Shown: positions 18,206-27,973 of the stretch, piece by piece
How positions within the stretch are numbered: position 1 is the first letter of the stretch
How the letters are laid out: the number at the start of each line of letters is the position of its first letter
Source: DSBN01 sp041686355
GTDB lineage: Bacteria > Spirochaetota > Spirochaetia > DSM-16054 > Sediminispirochaetaceae
Length of the DNA: 64,000 nt
Assembly: GCA_041686355.1 (NCBI GenBank)
Contig: JAWLDZ010000005.1
Span: 1 to 64,000, forward strand
Direction: 5' to 3'
Position numbers and translations under genes: made by a program
Notes under the pieces: generated by a model
The model's database searches: none
What the model saw: the letters and a program-made list of their open reading frames with translations, nothing else
What the model was told of the DNA's origin: nothing

Positions 18206-19309
18206 CTATATAATATACCCTGCGATCGCCCGAGCAACCGCGGTAGTACCGGCCGCCGGTCTATCGGAACCGGTGAGCAAATCGGCAGTACAAATACCAT
18301 CGATAAAACTCTGTTCAACAGCTTCACGGATAGCTGCCGCCGCATCGGGCAAACCCAATCCGTACTCACACATCATGGCCGCCGATAATATTTGAGCCAC
18401 CGGATTAGCCTTGTCCAGTCCGGCCAGGTCGGGGGCTGAACCTCCGGCCGGTTCAAACAGATGCACAGAATCGCCCAGAGAGGCCGAGGGCAGCACCCCC
18501 AGCGTACCCGGCAGGGCGGCGGACTCATCGGACAGGATATCCCCAAACAGGTTTCCCGTAAGAATGACGTCGAACTGCCCCGGATTAACAATCATCTGCA
18601 TAGCGGCGTTATCCACATACATATGATCCAGTTTTACCTCCGGATACTCGAGCGCTAAGTCCTCGACAGTCTCCCGCCATAGAAGCGAACTGTACAGCAC
18701 ATTCGCCTTGTCAACCGAAGTAAGCTTATTCCTCCGGCCACCGGCGGCCTCAAAGGCGAGTCTGGCTACACGGCTGACAGTCTGCTTGTCGTAGTACATA
18801 GTATCCAAACCGCTCGCATCATTCTTCTCCTTCGGCTCACCAAAATAGATTCCGCCGGAGAGTTCCCGGACCGTCAGCAGATCAACCCCCTTTTCCAGGC
18901 GGCGGCTGTTGAGAGGAGAGAGGTGGGAAATGGACGGATACACCCGCACCGGCCGTAAGTTTACAAACAGATTCAGTTGCTTCCGCAGGGCCAATAAACC
19001 GCCCCGCTCGGGACGCTTTTCCGGCGGGAGGGCATCCCATTTGGGGCCCCCGACACTGCCCAGCAGAACGGCATCGGCACTGCGGCACAGTTTCAGGGTA
19101 TCCTCCGGCAAGGGGGTGCCCTCCGCATCCAGAGCCGCCCCTCCGATAAGTCCGTGGTTAAACTCAAACTGGAGGTTAAACTTTTTGCTCACCGCCGCAA
19201 GCACTCCTTGGGCAGCCTCCATCACCTCCGGACCGATTCCATCGCCCGGTAAAACCGCTATCTTAAAGCTCGATTCAGTTGCACTATTCAGCTTTGTTTT
19301 ACTGCCCAT
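18206..19309 (-). CDS. leuB: 3-isopropylmalate dehydrogenase
   Basis: This enzyme oxidatively decarboxylates 3-isopropylmalate in leucine synthesis. It has 367 residues from the ATG at 19309 (GGAG upstream), starting with MGSKTKLNSA. Family motifs are VLPGDGIGPEVM, the catalytic Tyr region TMYYDKQTVSRVAR and GNLFGDILSDESA. It is the last gene of the ilv-leu operon and begins 1 nt after leuD. Confidence 0.97.
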   Translation of the reverse strand: MGSKTKLNSATESSFKIAVLPGDGIGPEVMEAAQGVLAAVSKKFNLQFEFNHGLIGGAALDAEGTPLPEDTLKLCRSADAVLLGSVGGPKWDALPPEKRPERGGLLALRKQLNLFVNLRPVRVYPSISHLSPLNSRRLEKGVDLLTVRELSGGIYFGEPKEKNDASGLDTMYYDKQTVSRVARLAFEAAGGRRNKLTSVDKANVLYSSLLWRETVEDLALEYPEVKLDHMYVDNAAMQMIVNPGQFDVILTGNLFGDILSDESAALPGTLGVLPSASLGDSVHLFEPAGGSAPDLAGLDKANPVAQILSAAMMCEYGLGLPDAAAAIREAVEQSFIDGICTADLLTGSDRPAAGTTAVARAIAGYII

Positions 19310-19310
19310 T

Positions 19311-19829
19311 TCAGCGCTCCCCTTCCAGAACCCATTTAGGTGCCAGCTTAGTGGTAGCATAGGTTAGCCAACCGCCGCTATGAATAATCTGCTGCAAGAA
19401 TTCCGGGTAAGTATTGGTGACATATTTCGTTCCCTGACTAATATTCGATACCTGCCCGGCATTAAAATCTATTTTAAGATAATCCTCCTCTTCAATTGAA
19501 TCGGTCTGTTCCAGCTCTACAATCGGAAGGCCAATGTTAATGCAGTTTCGCAGGAAAATTCTGGCAAAACTCCTTGCAACTACACATTGGATTCCCGCAG
19601 CCTTAATCGCTATTGGGGCATGCTCACGGGATGATCCACAGCCAAAGTTTTCGCCGGCTACTAAAATACTGCCGGGCACATCCTCCCTGCGGCCGAAACC
19701 CGGACTGGCATCCTCCATACAGTTTTTTGCCAGTTCATCGGGGTCGCTGGTAGCCAGGTAACGGGCCGGAATAATCTCATCGGTGTTTATGTGGTCTCCA
19801 AACTTGAAGACCTTACCTTCTCGTATCAT
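19311..19829 (-). CDS. leuD: 3-isopropylmalate dehydratase small subunit
   Basis: This 172-residue swivelling domain joins LeuC to isomerise isopropylmalate. Motifs are FGDHINTDEIIPAR, FGCGSSREHAPIAIK and FARIFLRNCINIGLP. Its short form (versus about 200 residues in E. coli) matches the archaeal/Thermotoga-like LeuD class. GAGGA lies before the ATG. The 75 nt between it and leuC are non-coding. Confidence 0.96.
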   Translation of the reverse strand: MIREGKVFKFGDHINTDEIIPARYLATSDPDELAKNCMEDASPGFGRREDVPGSILVAGENFGCGSSREHAPIAIKAAGIQCVVARSFARIFLRNCINIGLPIVELEQTDSIEEEDYLKIDFNAGQVSNISQGTKYVTNTYPEFLQQIIHSGGWLTYATTKLAPKWVLEGER

Positions 19830-19904
19830 TTATATCCTCACTCTTTTCATTTTCTGCTCTTCTTTTTCCTTCAACTCAAATGCAGCGCAACACTTATTCC
19901 GCTG

Positions 19905-21197
19905 CTATTTCAGTCGCTCGAGGGCTGCGGCATCCGGCCCGCATAGGTATCCTTCAACAGCAGTGGCCGCAGCAACCACCGGCGATGCAAGGTAGACTTC
20001 GCTGCTGGCATGCCCCATTCGGCCGACAAAATTTCGGTTGGTGGTAGAGACCGCTACTTCCTTTTCGGCCAAAATACCCATATGCCCGCCTAAACAGGGT
20101 CCGCAGGTGGGGGTTGAAAAGGCACAGCCGGCACTTACGAACTTTTCAGTTAATCCCTCCCGCATGGCCTGTAGATATACCTCCTGCGAACCGGGAAGGA
20201 TAATGCAGCGCAGACCTTCGGCTATCGGCTTATCACCCAACACCGCCGCCGCAGCCCGTAGGTCTTCGATCCGGCCATTGGTGCAGCTGCCGATGACCAC
20301 CTGATCAATTTTAATCCTTTCTGCTGCCAAGGTACTGATAGTGGCGCCATTGTCGGGCAGAAACGGGCGGGCTACCGTCGGCTCCAGAGTACTTAAATCA
20401 ATTTCAAGGCTTCGGCTGTACACAGCCTCCTCATCAGCACTGCGCATAGCAACATCAATTCCCCGGGCCTCCTCATAGGCTTGAGTAACACCGTCTACCG
20501 GAAACAGGCCCGCCTTTCCTCCCGCTTCTATGGCCATATTGCTGACGGTAAAACGTGAGTCCATACTTACTGCATCAACTCCCGGGCCGGTGAATTCCAG
20601 GGTCTTATAATTAGCCCCATCAACCCCCAGCAGCGAAATCAGATGCAGGATTAGATCCTTTCCGGATACCCCCTGAGAAAACTGTCCTTTCAACTCCACC
20701 CGGATTGCTTCGGGTACCTTGAACCACGCTTTTCCAGTAAAAAACACCCCCGCCAGATCGGTTGACCCCACCCCGGTCGAAAATGCTCCCAGCGCACCGT
20801 AGGTACAGGTATGGCTATCGGCTCCTACTACTAGATCTCCTGACTTCACCAAACCCTGTTCAGGTAGTAGCACATGTTCAATACCCATCTTACCCACATC
20901 AAAAAAGTTGTTAATCCCATGGGTCCGGGCAAAATCGCGTACCATCTTTACCTGCATCGCCGATTGGATGTCCTTGTTGGGTGTAAAATGATCGGCCACA
21001 AACACGATCCGATCCGGGTCATATACCCGGCGGCCGCCAAATTTTTCGAACTCCCTAATAGCGACCGGTGCCGTGATATCGTTGCCTAGGGCAACATCAA
21101 CTTCGAGCAGCAGGTATTCTCCGGCCTTCACCGCTCGTCCGGCTTTATCGCTAAAAATTTTCTCGCTGAGAGTCTGGAACTGTCCTTCAGTGCTCAT
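19905..21197 (-). CDS. leuC: 3-isopropylmalate dehydratase large subunit
   Basis: This is a 430-residue aconitase-family [4Fe-4S] enzyme. Cluster ligands sit in VVIGSCTNGRIEDLR and PTCGPCLGGHMG; GADSHTCTYGALG carries the third Cys. The length of about 430 fits the archaeal-type LeuC that pairs with the short LeuD found next to it. The ATG at 21197 with GAGGAG upstream is preferred over a GTG that overlaps leuA. Confidence 0.96.
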   Translation of the reverse strand: MSTEGQFQTLSEKIFSDKAGRAVKAGEYLLLEVDVALGNDITAPVAIREFEKFGGRRVYDPDRIVFVADHFTPNKDIQSAMQVKMVRDFARTHGINNFFDVGKMGIEHVLLPEQGLVKSGDLVVGADSHTCTYGALGAFSTGVGSTDLAGVFFTGKAWFKVPEAIRVELKGQFSQGVSGKDLILHLISLLGVDGANYKTLEFTGPGVDAVSMDSRFTVSNMAIEAGGKAGLFPVDGVTQAYEEARGIDVAMRSADEEAVYSRSLEIDLSTLEPTVARPFLPDNGATISTLAAERIKIDQVVIGSCTNGRIEDLRAAAAVLGDKPIAEGLRCIILPGSQEVYLQAMREGLTEKFVSAGCAFSTPTCGPCLGGHMGILAEKEVAVSTTNRNFVGRMGHASSEVYLASPVVAAATAVEGYLCGPDAAALERLK

Positions 21198-21205
21198 AGT
21201 GCTCC

Positions 21206-22795
21206 TCACTCTGCTCGGCTTGTGCCGGTAGTTTCAGCCATCTGAGAGTCCTGCTCGTATTCCTCTGAATGCCCATTGGAGAGTCTCTTAAGTACATAAC
21301 GATTGACCGCATTCAAATATGCCAGCGCAGAAGCCTCAACGATGTCTGTCGAGGAAGCCTTTCCGGCAAACAACTCATTCTCAATATCAAGCATCAACTT
21401 TACCTGTCCCTGCGCATCTTTACCGGAACCGACTGCTTGAATAATATACTCTTCAAGTCTGGTCGTGATGTGACAGCATTTATCGATAGCATTGAACACC
21501 GCGTCAACCGGACCATCACCAGTGGCAGAGGCAATATACTCCTCATTTTTTTCGGTCAGCTTAATGGTTGCAGAAGGAATCAAGGTATTACCGGTATACA
21601 CATGAAAATAGGGCATCCGATAACCGTCGATTATTCCACCGAGCACATTAGAGACAATCGAGAACAGGTCCTCATCAAACACCTCTTTCTTCTTGTCCGC
21701 AATTTCTGCAAAACGTTCAAACACCTTCTGGAACTGCTCCTCAGAAAGACGTATATTGTACTGGCGCAGTTTTTCCTGGAGTGCGTGCTTTCCCGAATGA
21801 CGCCCCATCACCAGGCTTTCACTGTGCCGTCCGATGGTATTGGGATTCATAATTTCGTAGGTTTCTCGGTGAGCGAGCACCCCATGCTGATGTATTCCCG
21901 ACTCGTGGGTAAACACGTTGTCCCCAAAAATGGGTTTGTTCCGTTGGAATAAAAGTCCGGTCAGGTTTTGAAGCAGTTTTCCGGTTGGATACAAAAACTC
22001 TTTTTTTATGCGAGTATCCACGTTGTAAAGATCACGGCGAACCTCCAGACCCATCACCAGCTCTTCCAGAGCACAATTACCGGCTCGCTCACCGATCCCG
22101 TTCAAGGTCACCTCAACCTGACTTGCACCGGCCTTTACCGCAGCAAGAGAGTTAGCGGCAGCCAAGCCTAAATCGTTGTGGCAGTGCACTGAAAGATCAA
22201 CAGCACCGTTCTGGAATTCCGGAACCTCCTTCACCAACTTCTCGATTAACTGTCCAAACTCATCAGGCATGGAAAAGCCCACGGTATCGGGAATATTGAT
22301 GGTAGTTGCCCCATGGGCAATCGCTGTATTAATCACCTCCAACAAAAAGTCGGTTTCTGTGCGGGATGCATCTTCCGGTGAAAATTCTATACGGTCAAAA
22401 TACTGACTCGCATAATCGAGGTGAGTTGCAATCGATTCGAGCACCTGACTGCGGTCCTTTTTCAGTTTGAACTCCCGGTGCAGCGGACTGGTGGCAATAA
22501 AGAGATGCAGCATCGGATGGACCGCATCTTTCACCGCATCGTAGGTCACATCGATGTCCCTTTTTACACAGCGCGAGAGGCCGACTACCGCCGCCTCCTT
22601 GAGAGTCTCGGCAACACGGCGTACCGCTTCGAACTGAACCTTGGAAGATACCGGGAAACCGGCTTCAATCACATCCACCCCAAGGCTCTCAAGGGCCTCG
22701 GCCATTTCCACTTTTTGATCGAGGGTCATTGAAGCCCCCGGCGACTGTTCACCATCGCGTAATGTAGTATCAAAAATTTTAATATATCGTCCCAT
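21206..22795 (-). CDS. leuA: 2-isopropylmalate synthase
   Basis: This enzyme condenses 2-oxoisovalerate with acetyl-CoA, the first step to leucine. It is 529 residues from MGRYIKIFDTTLRDGEQSPG. The metal site HCHNDLGLAAANS and the C-terminal LeuA dimer/regulatory domain (about 390-510) suggest leucine feedback control. The start at 22795 has AGGAG 7 nt upstream and lies inside the cimA 3' end (17-nt overlap). The 20-residue C-terminal tail is rich in Glu/Ser. Confidence 0.97.
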   Translation of the reverse strand: MGRYIKIFDTTLRDGEQSPGASMTLDQKVEMAEALESLGVDVIEAGFPVSSKVQFEAVRRVAETLKEAAVVGLSRCVKRDIDVTYDAVKDAVHPMLHLFIATSPLHREFKLKKDRSQVLESIATHLDYASQYFDRIEFSPEDASRTETDFLLEVINTAIAHGATTINIPDTVGFSMPDEFGQLIEKLVKEVPEFQNGAVDLSVHCHNDLGLAAANSLAAVKAGASQVEVTLNGIGERAGNCALEELVMGLEVRRDLYNVDTRIKKEFLYPTGKLLQNLTGLLFQRNKPIFGDNVFTHESGIHQHGVLAHRETYEIMNPNTIGRHSESLVMGRHSGKHALQEKLRQYNIRLSEEQFQKVFERFAEIADKKKEVFDEDLFSIVSNVLGGIIDGYRMPYFHVYTGNTLIPSATIKLTEKNEEYIASATGDGPVDAVFNAIDKCCHITTRLEEYIIQAVGSGKDAQGQVKLMLDIENELFAGKASSTDIVEASALAYLNAVNRYVLKRLSNGHSEEYEQDSQMAETTGTSRAE

Positions 22796-24452
22796 ATACA
22801 TGCTCCTTTCCATTATCAACTGACGCATCTGTTTTTCCGCCGTCAGTCGTCCTTTTGGCTTCGTCTTTCTTCAATTTGTAAATGAGAGAATCGGTTAACG
22901 CCTGCCATGAGGCTTCGATTATGTTTTCCGAAACTCCCACTGTACCCCAGCTGGTCTCTTCATCGGAAGTATTTATGATTACCCGAGTAAGTGCACAGGT
23001 TCCCGATTCCTCGTTCAAAATACGCACCTTGTAATCGGTAAGGCGGGTATTCTTAATATGCGGATAGAACTTCTCCAACACCTTTCGCAGGGCCTTATCC
23101 AAGGCCTCGACCGGTCCATTGCCGTCGGCCGAGGTATGTTCTACCGCTTCACTGTGCCCCTGTTGATGGGACACATCCTCCGGAACCGAAGCTTTTATAG
23201 TAGCTTCAGACCAGGTATTACCATCTCCATTGTTCCAGATCATGATTCGGTAGCCGTGCAGGGTAAAGTACTCTTTCAGTGAACCCATCAGGGCTGCTGA
23301 AAGAAGTTCAAAGGAGGCCTCCGCACCCTCAAAGTGATACCCCTGTGACTCCAGCTCTTTTACCTTTTCTACAATTTTGCCGGCTGCCTCACCGCTCAAC
23401 TCCTGACCAAGCCCCATATTTTTGGTCTTCTCAATAATATTGCTCCTTCCCGAGAGCTCTGAGACAGTCGTAAAACGGTTGTTTCCTACCAGCTCCGGGT
23501 TAATGTGTTCATAGGTCAGGGGGTTTTTGCGAACCGCTGATACATGTATGCCCCCCTTATGGCTGAAAGCATGCTGTCCGACAAAGGGCATGTGCTCATG
23601 CGGGGTAGTATTTGACATCTCCGACACAAAGTGAGATACCTTCTGCAATTTGCGGATATTCTCCTCACCAACCGTCAAGTAGGACAGTTTTAGGCTCAGA
23701 TTCGGCACCACACTGCACAAGTTTGCGTTTCCACATCGCTCGCCTAAGCCGTTAATGGTCCCCTGCACCATCTTCGCTCCGGCCCCCACCCCTAATAGTG
23801 AGTTTGCTACAGCCGCATCAGAATCATTATGCGCATGAACGCCAACCGGCAAAGAGTAGCGGTCGATGACCTTCTCTGTCTCACGCTGGAAGGCATCCGG
23901 AAGGGTTCCTCCATTGGTATCACACAGCACCAGCCAGTCCGCCCCCGCTTCGGCAGCCGCGTTCAAGGTGGCAAAGGCGTACTCGGGATTGGCGTTCACC
24001 CCGTCGTAGTAGTGCTCAGCGTCGAACACTACCTCATCCACCCGCGATTTTAAGTAGTGTACCGAAGAGTAGATCATCTCCAGATTCTCCTCAGGCGTCG
24101 TACCCAGCGCCTCAACTACATGCAAGTCCCACGACTTTCCAAAAATGGTAATCACCGGCACATTGCTGCGCAGCAGCAAGTCCAGATTACGGTCCTGTTC
24201 AACTCTAGTATTCTTCATACGGGTTGAACCAAAAGCAGCTAAGCGTGAGTTATGCAGCCGTACAGACCGGGCGGCCTCAAAAAAGGCCGCATCCTTCGGA
24301 TTCGAACCGGGCCAGCCGGCTTCGATATAATGCATTCCCATATCATCCAGGGCTTCCATCACCCGCAATTTATCATGCATGGAGAAGGTGACCCCCACCG
24401 ATTGGGCGCCATCCCGCAGGGTCGTATCGTACACCTTTACCTGATTGCTCAT
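22779..24452 (-). CDS. cimA: (R)-citramalate synthase
   Basis: This enzyme condenses pyruvate and acetyl-CoA to citramalate, opening a threonine-independent route to 2-oxobutyrate and isoleucine. It is 557 residues. The N-terminus VKVYDTTLRDGAQSVGVTFS and the phrase YIEAGWPGSNPKD are typical of the CimA branch rather than LeuA. The metal motif is HAHNDSDAAVANS. A C-terminal allosteric domain is present (about 410-540). LeuB and LeuCD downstream can serve both pathways. Confidence 0.94.
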   Translation of the reverse strand: MSNQVKVYDTTLRDGAQSVGVTFSMHDKLRVMEALDDMGMHYIEAGWPGSNPKDAAFFEAARSVRLHNSRLAAFGSTRMKNTRVEQDRNLDLLLRSNVPVITIFGKSWDLHVVEALGTTPEENLEMIYSSVHYLKSRVDEVVFDAEHYYDGVNANPEYAFATLNAAAEAGADWLVLCDTNGGTLPDAFQRETEKVIDRYSLPVGVHAHNDSDAAVANSLLGVGAGAKMVQGTINGLGERCGNANLCSVVPNLSLKLSYLTVGEENIRKLQKVSHFVSEMSNTTPHEHMPFVGQHAFSHKGGIHVSAVRKNPLTYEHINPELVGNNRFTTVSELSGRSNIIEKTKNMGLGQELSGEAAGKIVEKVKELESQGYHFEGAEASFELLSAALMGSLKEYFTLHGYRIMIWNNGDGNTWSEATIKASVPEDVSHQQGHSEAVEHTSADGNGPVEALDKALRKVLEKFYPHIKNTRLTDYKVRILNEESGTCALTRVIINTSDEETSWGTVGVSENIIEASWQALTDSLIYKLKKDEAKRTTDGGKTDASVDNGKEHVYGTIY

Positions 24453-24462
24453 ATCTAACTCC

Positions 24463-25455
24463 CTATTTTTGCAGCCAGGACATCATGGAGCGCAATTTGC
24501 TTCCGACATCTTCCAGTTGATGCTCTTTTTCTAGTTGGCGGGTTGCCCTAAATGAAGGCGCACCAGCCTTGTTTTCCAGTATCCAGTCCTTTGCAAAACG
24601 TCCAGTCTGGATATCCTTAAGAATTCCACGCATTGACTTTTTAGTCTCTTCGGTGATCAGCTTCTCTTGAGTAATGTAATCACCGTACTCGGCGGTGTTG
24701 GATATGGAATAACGCATATACCCATAGCCCCCTTCATAAATGAGATCCACAATCAATTTCATCTCGTTAATACATTCAAAATAGGCCATCTCCGGCTGAT
24801 ACCCAGCTTCGACCAGGGTTTCAAAACCCGCCTTCATCAACGAGGTAACCCCGCCGCATAGCACCGCCTGTTCACCAAAAAGATCGGTTTCAGTCTCTTC
24901 TCGAAAACTTGTGCGAAACAGACCAGCCCGGGTAGCGCCGATGCCCTTAGCGTAGGCCTTGGCCAACTCATCGGCATGACCGGAGGCATCCTGATAAATA
25001 GCTATGAGCCCCGGAACGCCTCGGCCGTCGGTATATTCACGGCGAACAGTGTGCCCGGGTCCCTTGGGGGCAATCATTACCACATCAACATTTTCGGGGG
25101 GCTGTATCTGATGAAAGTGAATTGAAAAGCCGTGAGCAAACATGAGCATATTGCCGGCTTCTAGGTGTGGCTCAATATGCTCTGCATAGATCTGCGGCTG
25201 CAGTTCATCGGGAACCAAAACCATAACGATATCCGCCATTCGAGCCGCTTCAGCCGGTTCAACCACTTTAACCCCGTGCCTTTCCGCTTCCCCCCGGCTC
25301 GAACTGTCGGCCCGCAGGCCAACAAGCACCCGACACCCGCTCTCATGGAGGTTTAAGGCATGGGCATGCCCCTGACTCCCAAAACCGATCACTGCGATAG
25401 TTTTGTCCTTTAACAGATTAAGATCTGCGTCCTTGTCGTAAAAAATCTCCGCCAT
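24463..25455 (-). CDS. ilvC: ketol-acid reductoisomerase
   Basis: This 330-residue class I enzyme reduces and rearranges acetolactate or acetohydroxybutyrate. The NADP-binding motif is GFGSQGHAHALNLHESG; catalytic acids lie in FGEQAVLCGG and the knotted C-terminal domain (FECINEMKLIVDLIYEGG). AAGGAG precedes the ATG. A 76-nt gap to ilvN holds only short AT-rich repeats. Confidence 0.98.
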   Translation of the reverse strand: MAEIFYDKDADLNLLKDKTIAVIGFGSQGHAHALNLHESGCRVLVGLRADSSSRGEAERHGVKVVEPAEAARMADIVMVLVPDELQPQIYAEHIEPHLEAGNMLMFAHGFSIHFHQIQPPENVDVVMIAPKGPGHTVRREYTDGRGVPGLIAIYQDASGHADELAKAYAKGIGATRAGLFRTSFREETETDLFGEQAVLCGGVTSLMKAGFETLVEAGYQPEMAYFECINEMKLIVDLIYEGGYGYMRYSISNTAEYGDYITQEKLITEETKKSMRGILKDIQTGRFAKDWILENKAGAPSFRATRQLEKEHQLEDVGSKLRSMMSWLQK

Positions 25456-25531
25456 TTTTTTCTCCTTAAAATTTTAGCTCTATATTTCTAAATTTATAGA
25501 TTCTGTTTGTTTTACTGTTGCCAACTGCACC

Positions 25532-26047
25532 TTAGGATGCACCGTTTTTCTCCCAACGATCCATCGCCACAATTCCGGTTCTAGCAACCTCCACAATCTG
25601 ATTAGATGGAAACAAGCTGATGAAGGAGTCGACCTTTTCGCTGCTCCCGGTTATCTCAACTACAAACCCACTGGTACTGGAATCAAGGATCGAGCCCTTG
25701 AAGACATTCACCATCTGCAGCACTTCGTTCCGCTCGCCCATGGGGGCCTTCACTTTAATCAGGCCGATTTCCCGTTCAACCTTGCGAGCCGGGTGGATAG
25801 TCATAATTTTGAAGGTATCAACAATCTTGTAGAGTTGTTTCTGGATCTGTTCAATACTCCGGTCATCCCCCTTTACCATAATAGTAAGCCGGAACATATC
25901 CTTCTCTTTGGTAGGCCCGGCGGCAATACTGTCGATGTTAAATCCCCGTCGCGTAATCAAACTGGTAATTTTTGATAACACTCCCGGGTGGTTAAAAACC
26001 AGCAGTGAAATCACATGATCTGTATAGGTACTTTTGTCTTCGCCCAT
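25532..26047 (-). CDS. ilvN: acetolactate synthase small (regulatory) subunit
   Basis: This 171-residue protein has an N-terminal ACT domain (HVISLLVFNHPGVLSKITSL) that binds branched-chain amino acids for feedback, and an ALS_ss C-terminal domain. It sits 11 nt after ilvB. Confidence 0.97.
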   Translation of the reverse strand: MGEDKSTYTDHVISLLVFNHPGVLSKITSLITRRGFNIDSIAAGPTKEKDMFRLTIMVKGDDRSIEQIQKQLYKIVDTFKIMTIHPARKVEREIGLIKVKAPMGERNEVLQMVNVFKGSILDSSTSGFVVEITGSSEKVDSFISLFPSNQIVEVARTGIVAMDRWEKNGAS

Positions 26048-26058
26048 TTTGTTTCCTC

Positions 26059-27726
26059 CTACATTTTGCGGATTACTTTATCTAAAGGCTTTCCCGCCGG
26101 TACCATAGGCACCACGTTCTCTTCGCCTTCTATCACGGCATGCAGCAGCATACTCCCCTCGCTCTCGGCAAAGGCCTTCATTGTCTGCTCGGCCTCGGAC
26201 ACCTTTTCCAGCTTCACCGAGGGAATGCCCATCGCTTTCGCCATCAAGCCAAAATCCGGGTTATCATTCATGCATGTACCTGAATAGCGTTTATCAAATA
26301 ACAGCTGCTGCCACTGGCGCACCATGCCGAGGCAACTGTTGTCCAGCACCAGTATTTTCACCTTCAACCCGTACTGTTTCACCGTAGCCATTTCCTGCAT
26401 GTTCATTTGAAAGCCCCCATCCCCGGATACCGTCAGTACTTGTGCATCCGGATTCCCCACTGCAGCACCAATTGCCGCCGGCAATCCGTAGCCCATGGTA
26501 CCCAAACCTCCGGAGGTAAGCAGACGACGGCCGTGATAAAAGTGAAAGTACTGGGCCACCCACATCTGGTTCTGGCCAACATCGGAGGCTACTATGGTAT
26601 TTTCAGGAAAGTATTTCTGCGCAAGCTGGATAAGGTATTGCGGCTTTAGAACTTCGCTTTGTTCAAATTCGAGGGGGTGCTCTTCTCGATATGTTTGGAG
26701 TTCTTCTACCCACTGCGAATAGTTGCTGTAGCTCTCCTCGCGGTTGAGCTCCTCTAACACACCGGTTATTGGTCCGACTATGGGCAGATCAACTGAAATG
26801 TTTTTCCCGATTTCTGCAGCATCGATATCTACATGAACAATCCGTGCCTGCTCTACAAACACATCGGGATCTCCCATAATACGATCGGAGAAGCGGGTTC
26901 CAAATGCCATAAGCAGGTCACAATTCTGCAGGGCGTAGTTGCCGTAGAGGCTACCGTGCATTCCGATTGGCCCATAATTGAGCTCTTCACGCTGAGGGGA
27001 AACCCCATGGCCCATTAGAGTGGTTACCACCGGTACACCATAACGATCACAAAACTCGTTCATCAGCTTGGTTGCCCCGGCACTGTTGACCCCTCCACCG
27101 GAGATTACCACCGGTTTGCGAGCTTCCTGGAGGAATTTTTTCAGAGTTTTTACTTGGCGTGGATGGCCACTATCCTTTGGCCGATATCCGGGCAGGTCGG
27201 GAGTATGAGGATAGGCAAAGTCGGTTTCATCCATCTGAACATCCTTCGGGATATCCACAACTACCGGGCCCGGTCGGCCGGTGGTAGCCAGATGAAAGGC
27301 CTTCTTCACCGTAGAAGCAAGTTCCTCTACGTTCTTTACCAGAAAGTTAGCCTTGGTAATGGGCATTGTGATACCCACCGTATCAGCTTCCTGAAATGCA
27401 TCAGTCCCGATCATGCCGGTAGAGACCTGACCTGTAAACACAATCAACGGCACCGAATCCATATATGCAGTAGCAATACCGGTTATGGTATTGGTAGCCC
27501 CCGGACCTGAGGTTACTAACACAACCCCCGGCTTACCGGTTGAACGGGCGTAGCCATCAGCAGCATGGGTTCCACCCTGCTCGTGCCGGGGCTGGATTAG
27601 GTTAATCTCTTTACCGTGGGTGTAAAGCTCATCAAAAATCGAAATAACAGCCCCGCCGTTATAACAAAAAAGAGTATCAACGCCCTCTTTTTTTAATGCT
27701 TCAACCAGTATTCTCGCACCTTTCAT
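26059..27726 (-). CDS. ilvB: acetolactate synthase large (catalytic) subunit
   Basis: This ThDP/FAD enzyme of 555-556 residues makes acetolactate from pyruvate and acetohydroxybutyrate from 2-oxobutyrate. The cofactor site is GDGGFQMNMQE...LVLDNS and the catalytic Glu region is PRHEQGGTHAADGYAR. Two adjacent ATGs (27729, 27726) follow AGGAGGAG; the second has the better spacing. This ribosome site is complementary to an upstream leader segment, see the attenuator entry. Confidence 0.97.
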   Translation of the reverse strand: MKGARILVEALKKEGVDTLFCYNGGAVISIFDELYTHGKEINLIQPRHEQGGTHAADGYARSTGKPGVVLVTSGPGATNTITGIATAYMDSVPLIVFTGQVSTGMIGTDAFQEADTVGITMPITKANFLVKNVEELASTVKKAFHLATTGRPGPVVVDIPKDVQMDETDFAYPHTPDLPGYRPKDSGHPRQVKTLKKFLQEARKPVVISGGGVNSAGATKLMNEFCDRYGVPVVTTLMGHGVSPQREELNYGPIGMHGSLYGNYALQNCDLLMAFGTRFSDRIMGDPDVFVEQARIVHVDIDAAEIGKNISVDLPIVGPITGVLEELNREESYSNYSQWVEELQTYREEHPLEFEQSEVLKPQYLIQLAQKYFPENTIVASDVGQNQMWVAQYFHFYHGRRLLTSGGLGTMGYGLPAAIGAAVGNPDAQVLTVSGDGGFQMNMQEMATVKQYGLKVKILVLDNSCLGMVRQWQQLLFDKRYSGTCMNDNPDFGLMAKAMGIPSVKLEKVSEAEQTMKAFAESEGSMLLHAVIEGEENVVPMVPAGKPLDKVIRKM

Positions 27727-27729
27727 CAT

Positions 27730-27973
27730 CTCCTCCTCTCAAATTAAGTCATTCCCGCAGGGGGGCGAAAAGGAGGAACAATCGGCAGCAGCTCTCGACT
27801 TTAGAATAGACCGGTCCCCGGTTACCTGCATATCTATACTTTAGATATACCTATAACCAGGGGTGGGTGAGTCAAGGTGGCTTCATTGTTCCTGTACTTC
27901 TCCCGCTGCGGGCTGCTGTTTTAGCAGTGTGCAGGGGCCGTATTACTACGGCAGGAACAATGGAACTCACCTC
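27730..27973 (-). promoter_or_regulatory. ilv-leu operon attenuator: competing RNA pairings controlling the ilvB ribosome site
   Basis: Read on the minus strand, segment A (27952-27963, in the last codons of the leader peptide) and segment C (27774-27782) share ATTGTTCCT. Segment B (27884-27894, CAGGAACAATG) is complementary to both: 11 bp with A, extended by 7 bp of ACTCACC/GGTGAGT, or 9 bp with C. C continues into TCCTCCT, which pairs 7 bp with the ilvB Shine-Dalgarno AGGAGGA. A:B, B:C and C:SD are therefore alternatives. A long hairpin (about 27815-27865, CCCC/GGGG base and ATATCTA/TAGATAT top) lies between B and C. No stem followed by a U-run is seen, which favours translational over intrinsic-termination control. 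The direction of the switch is not resolved. Confidence 0.65.

Noticed and set aside
27815..27865. Intrinsic terminator in the ilv leader
   Set aside because: The long hairpin is strong but is followed by ACCGGTCTATTC, not a U-run.
27730..27973. T-box riboswitch upstream of ilvB
   Set aside because: No T-box consensus (AGGGTGGNACCGCG-like) and no specifier hairpin with terminator; the leader peptide and A/B/C pairings explain the region better.
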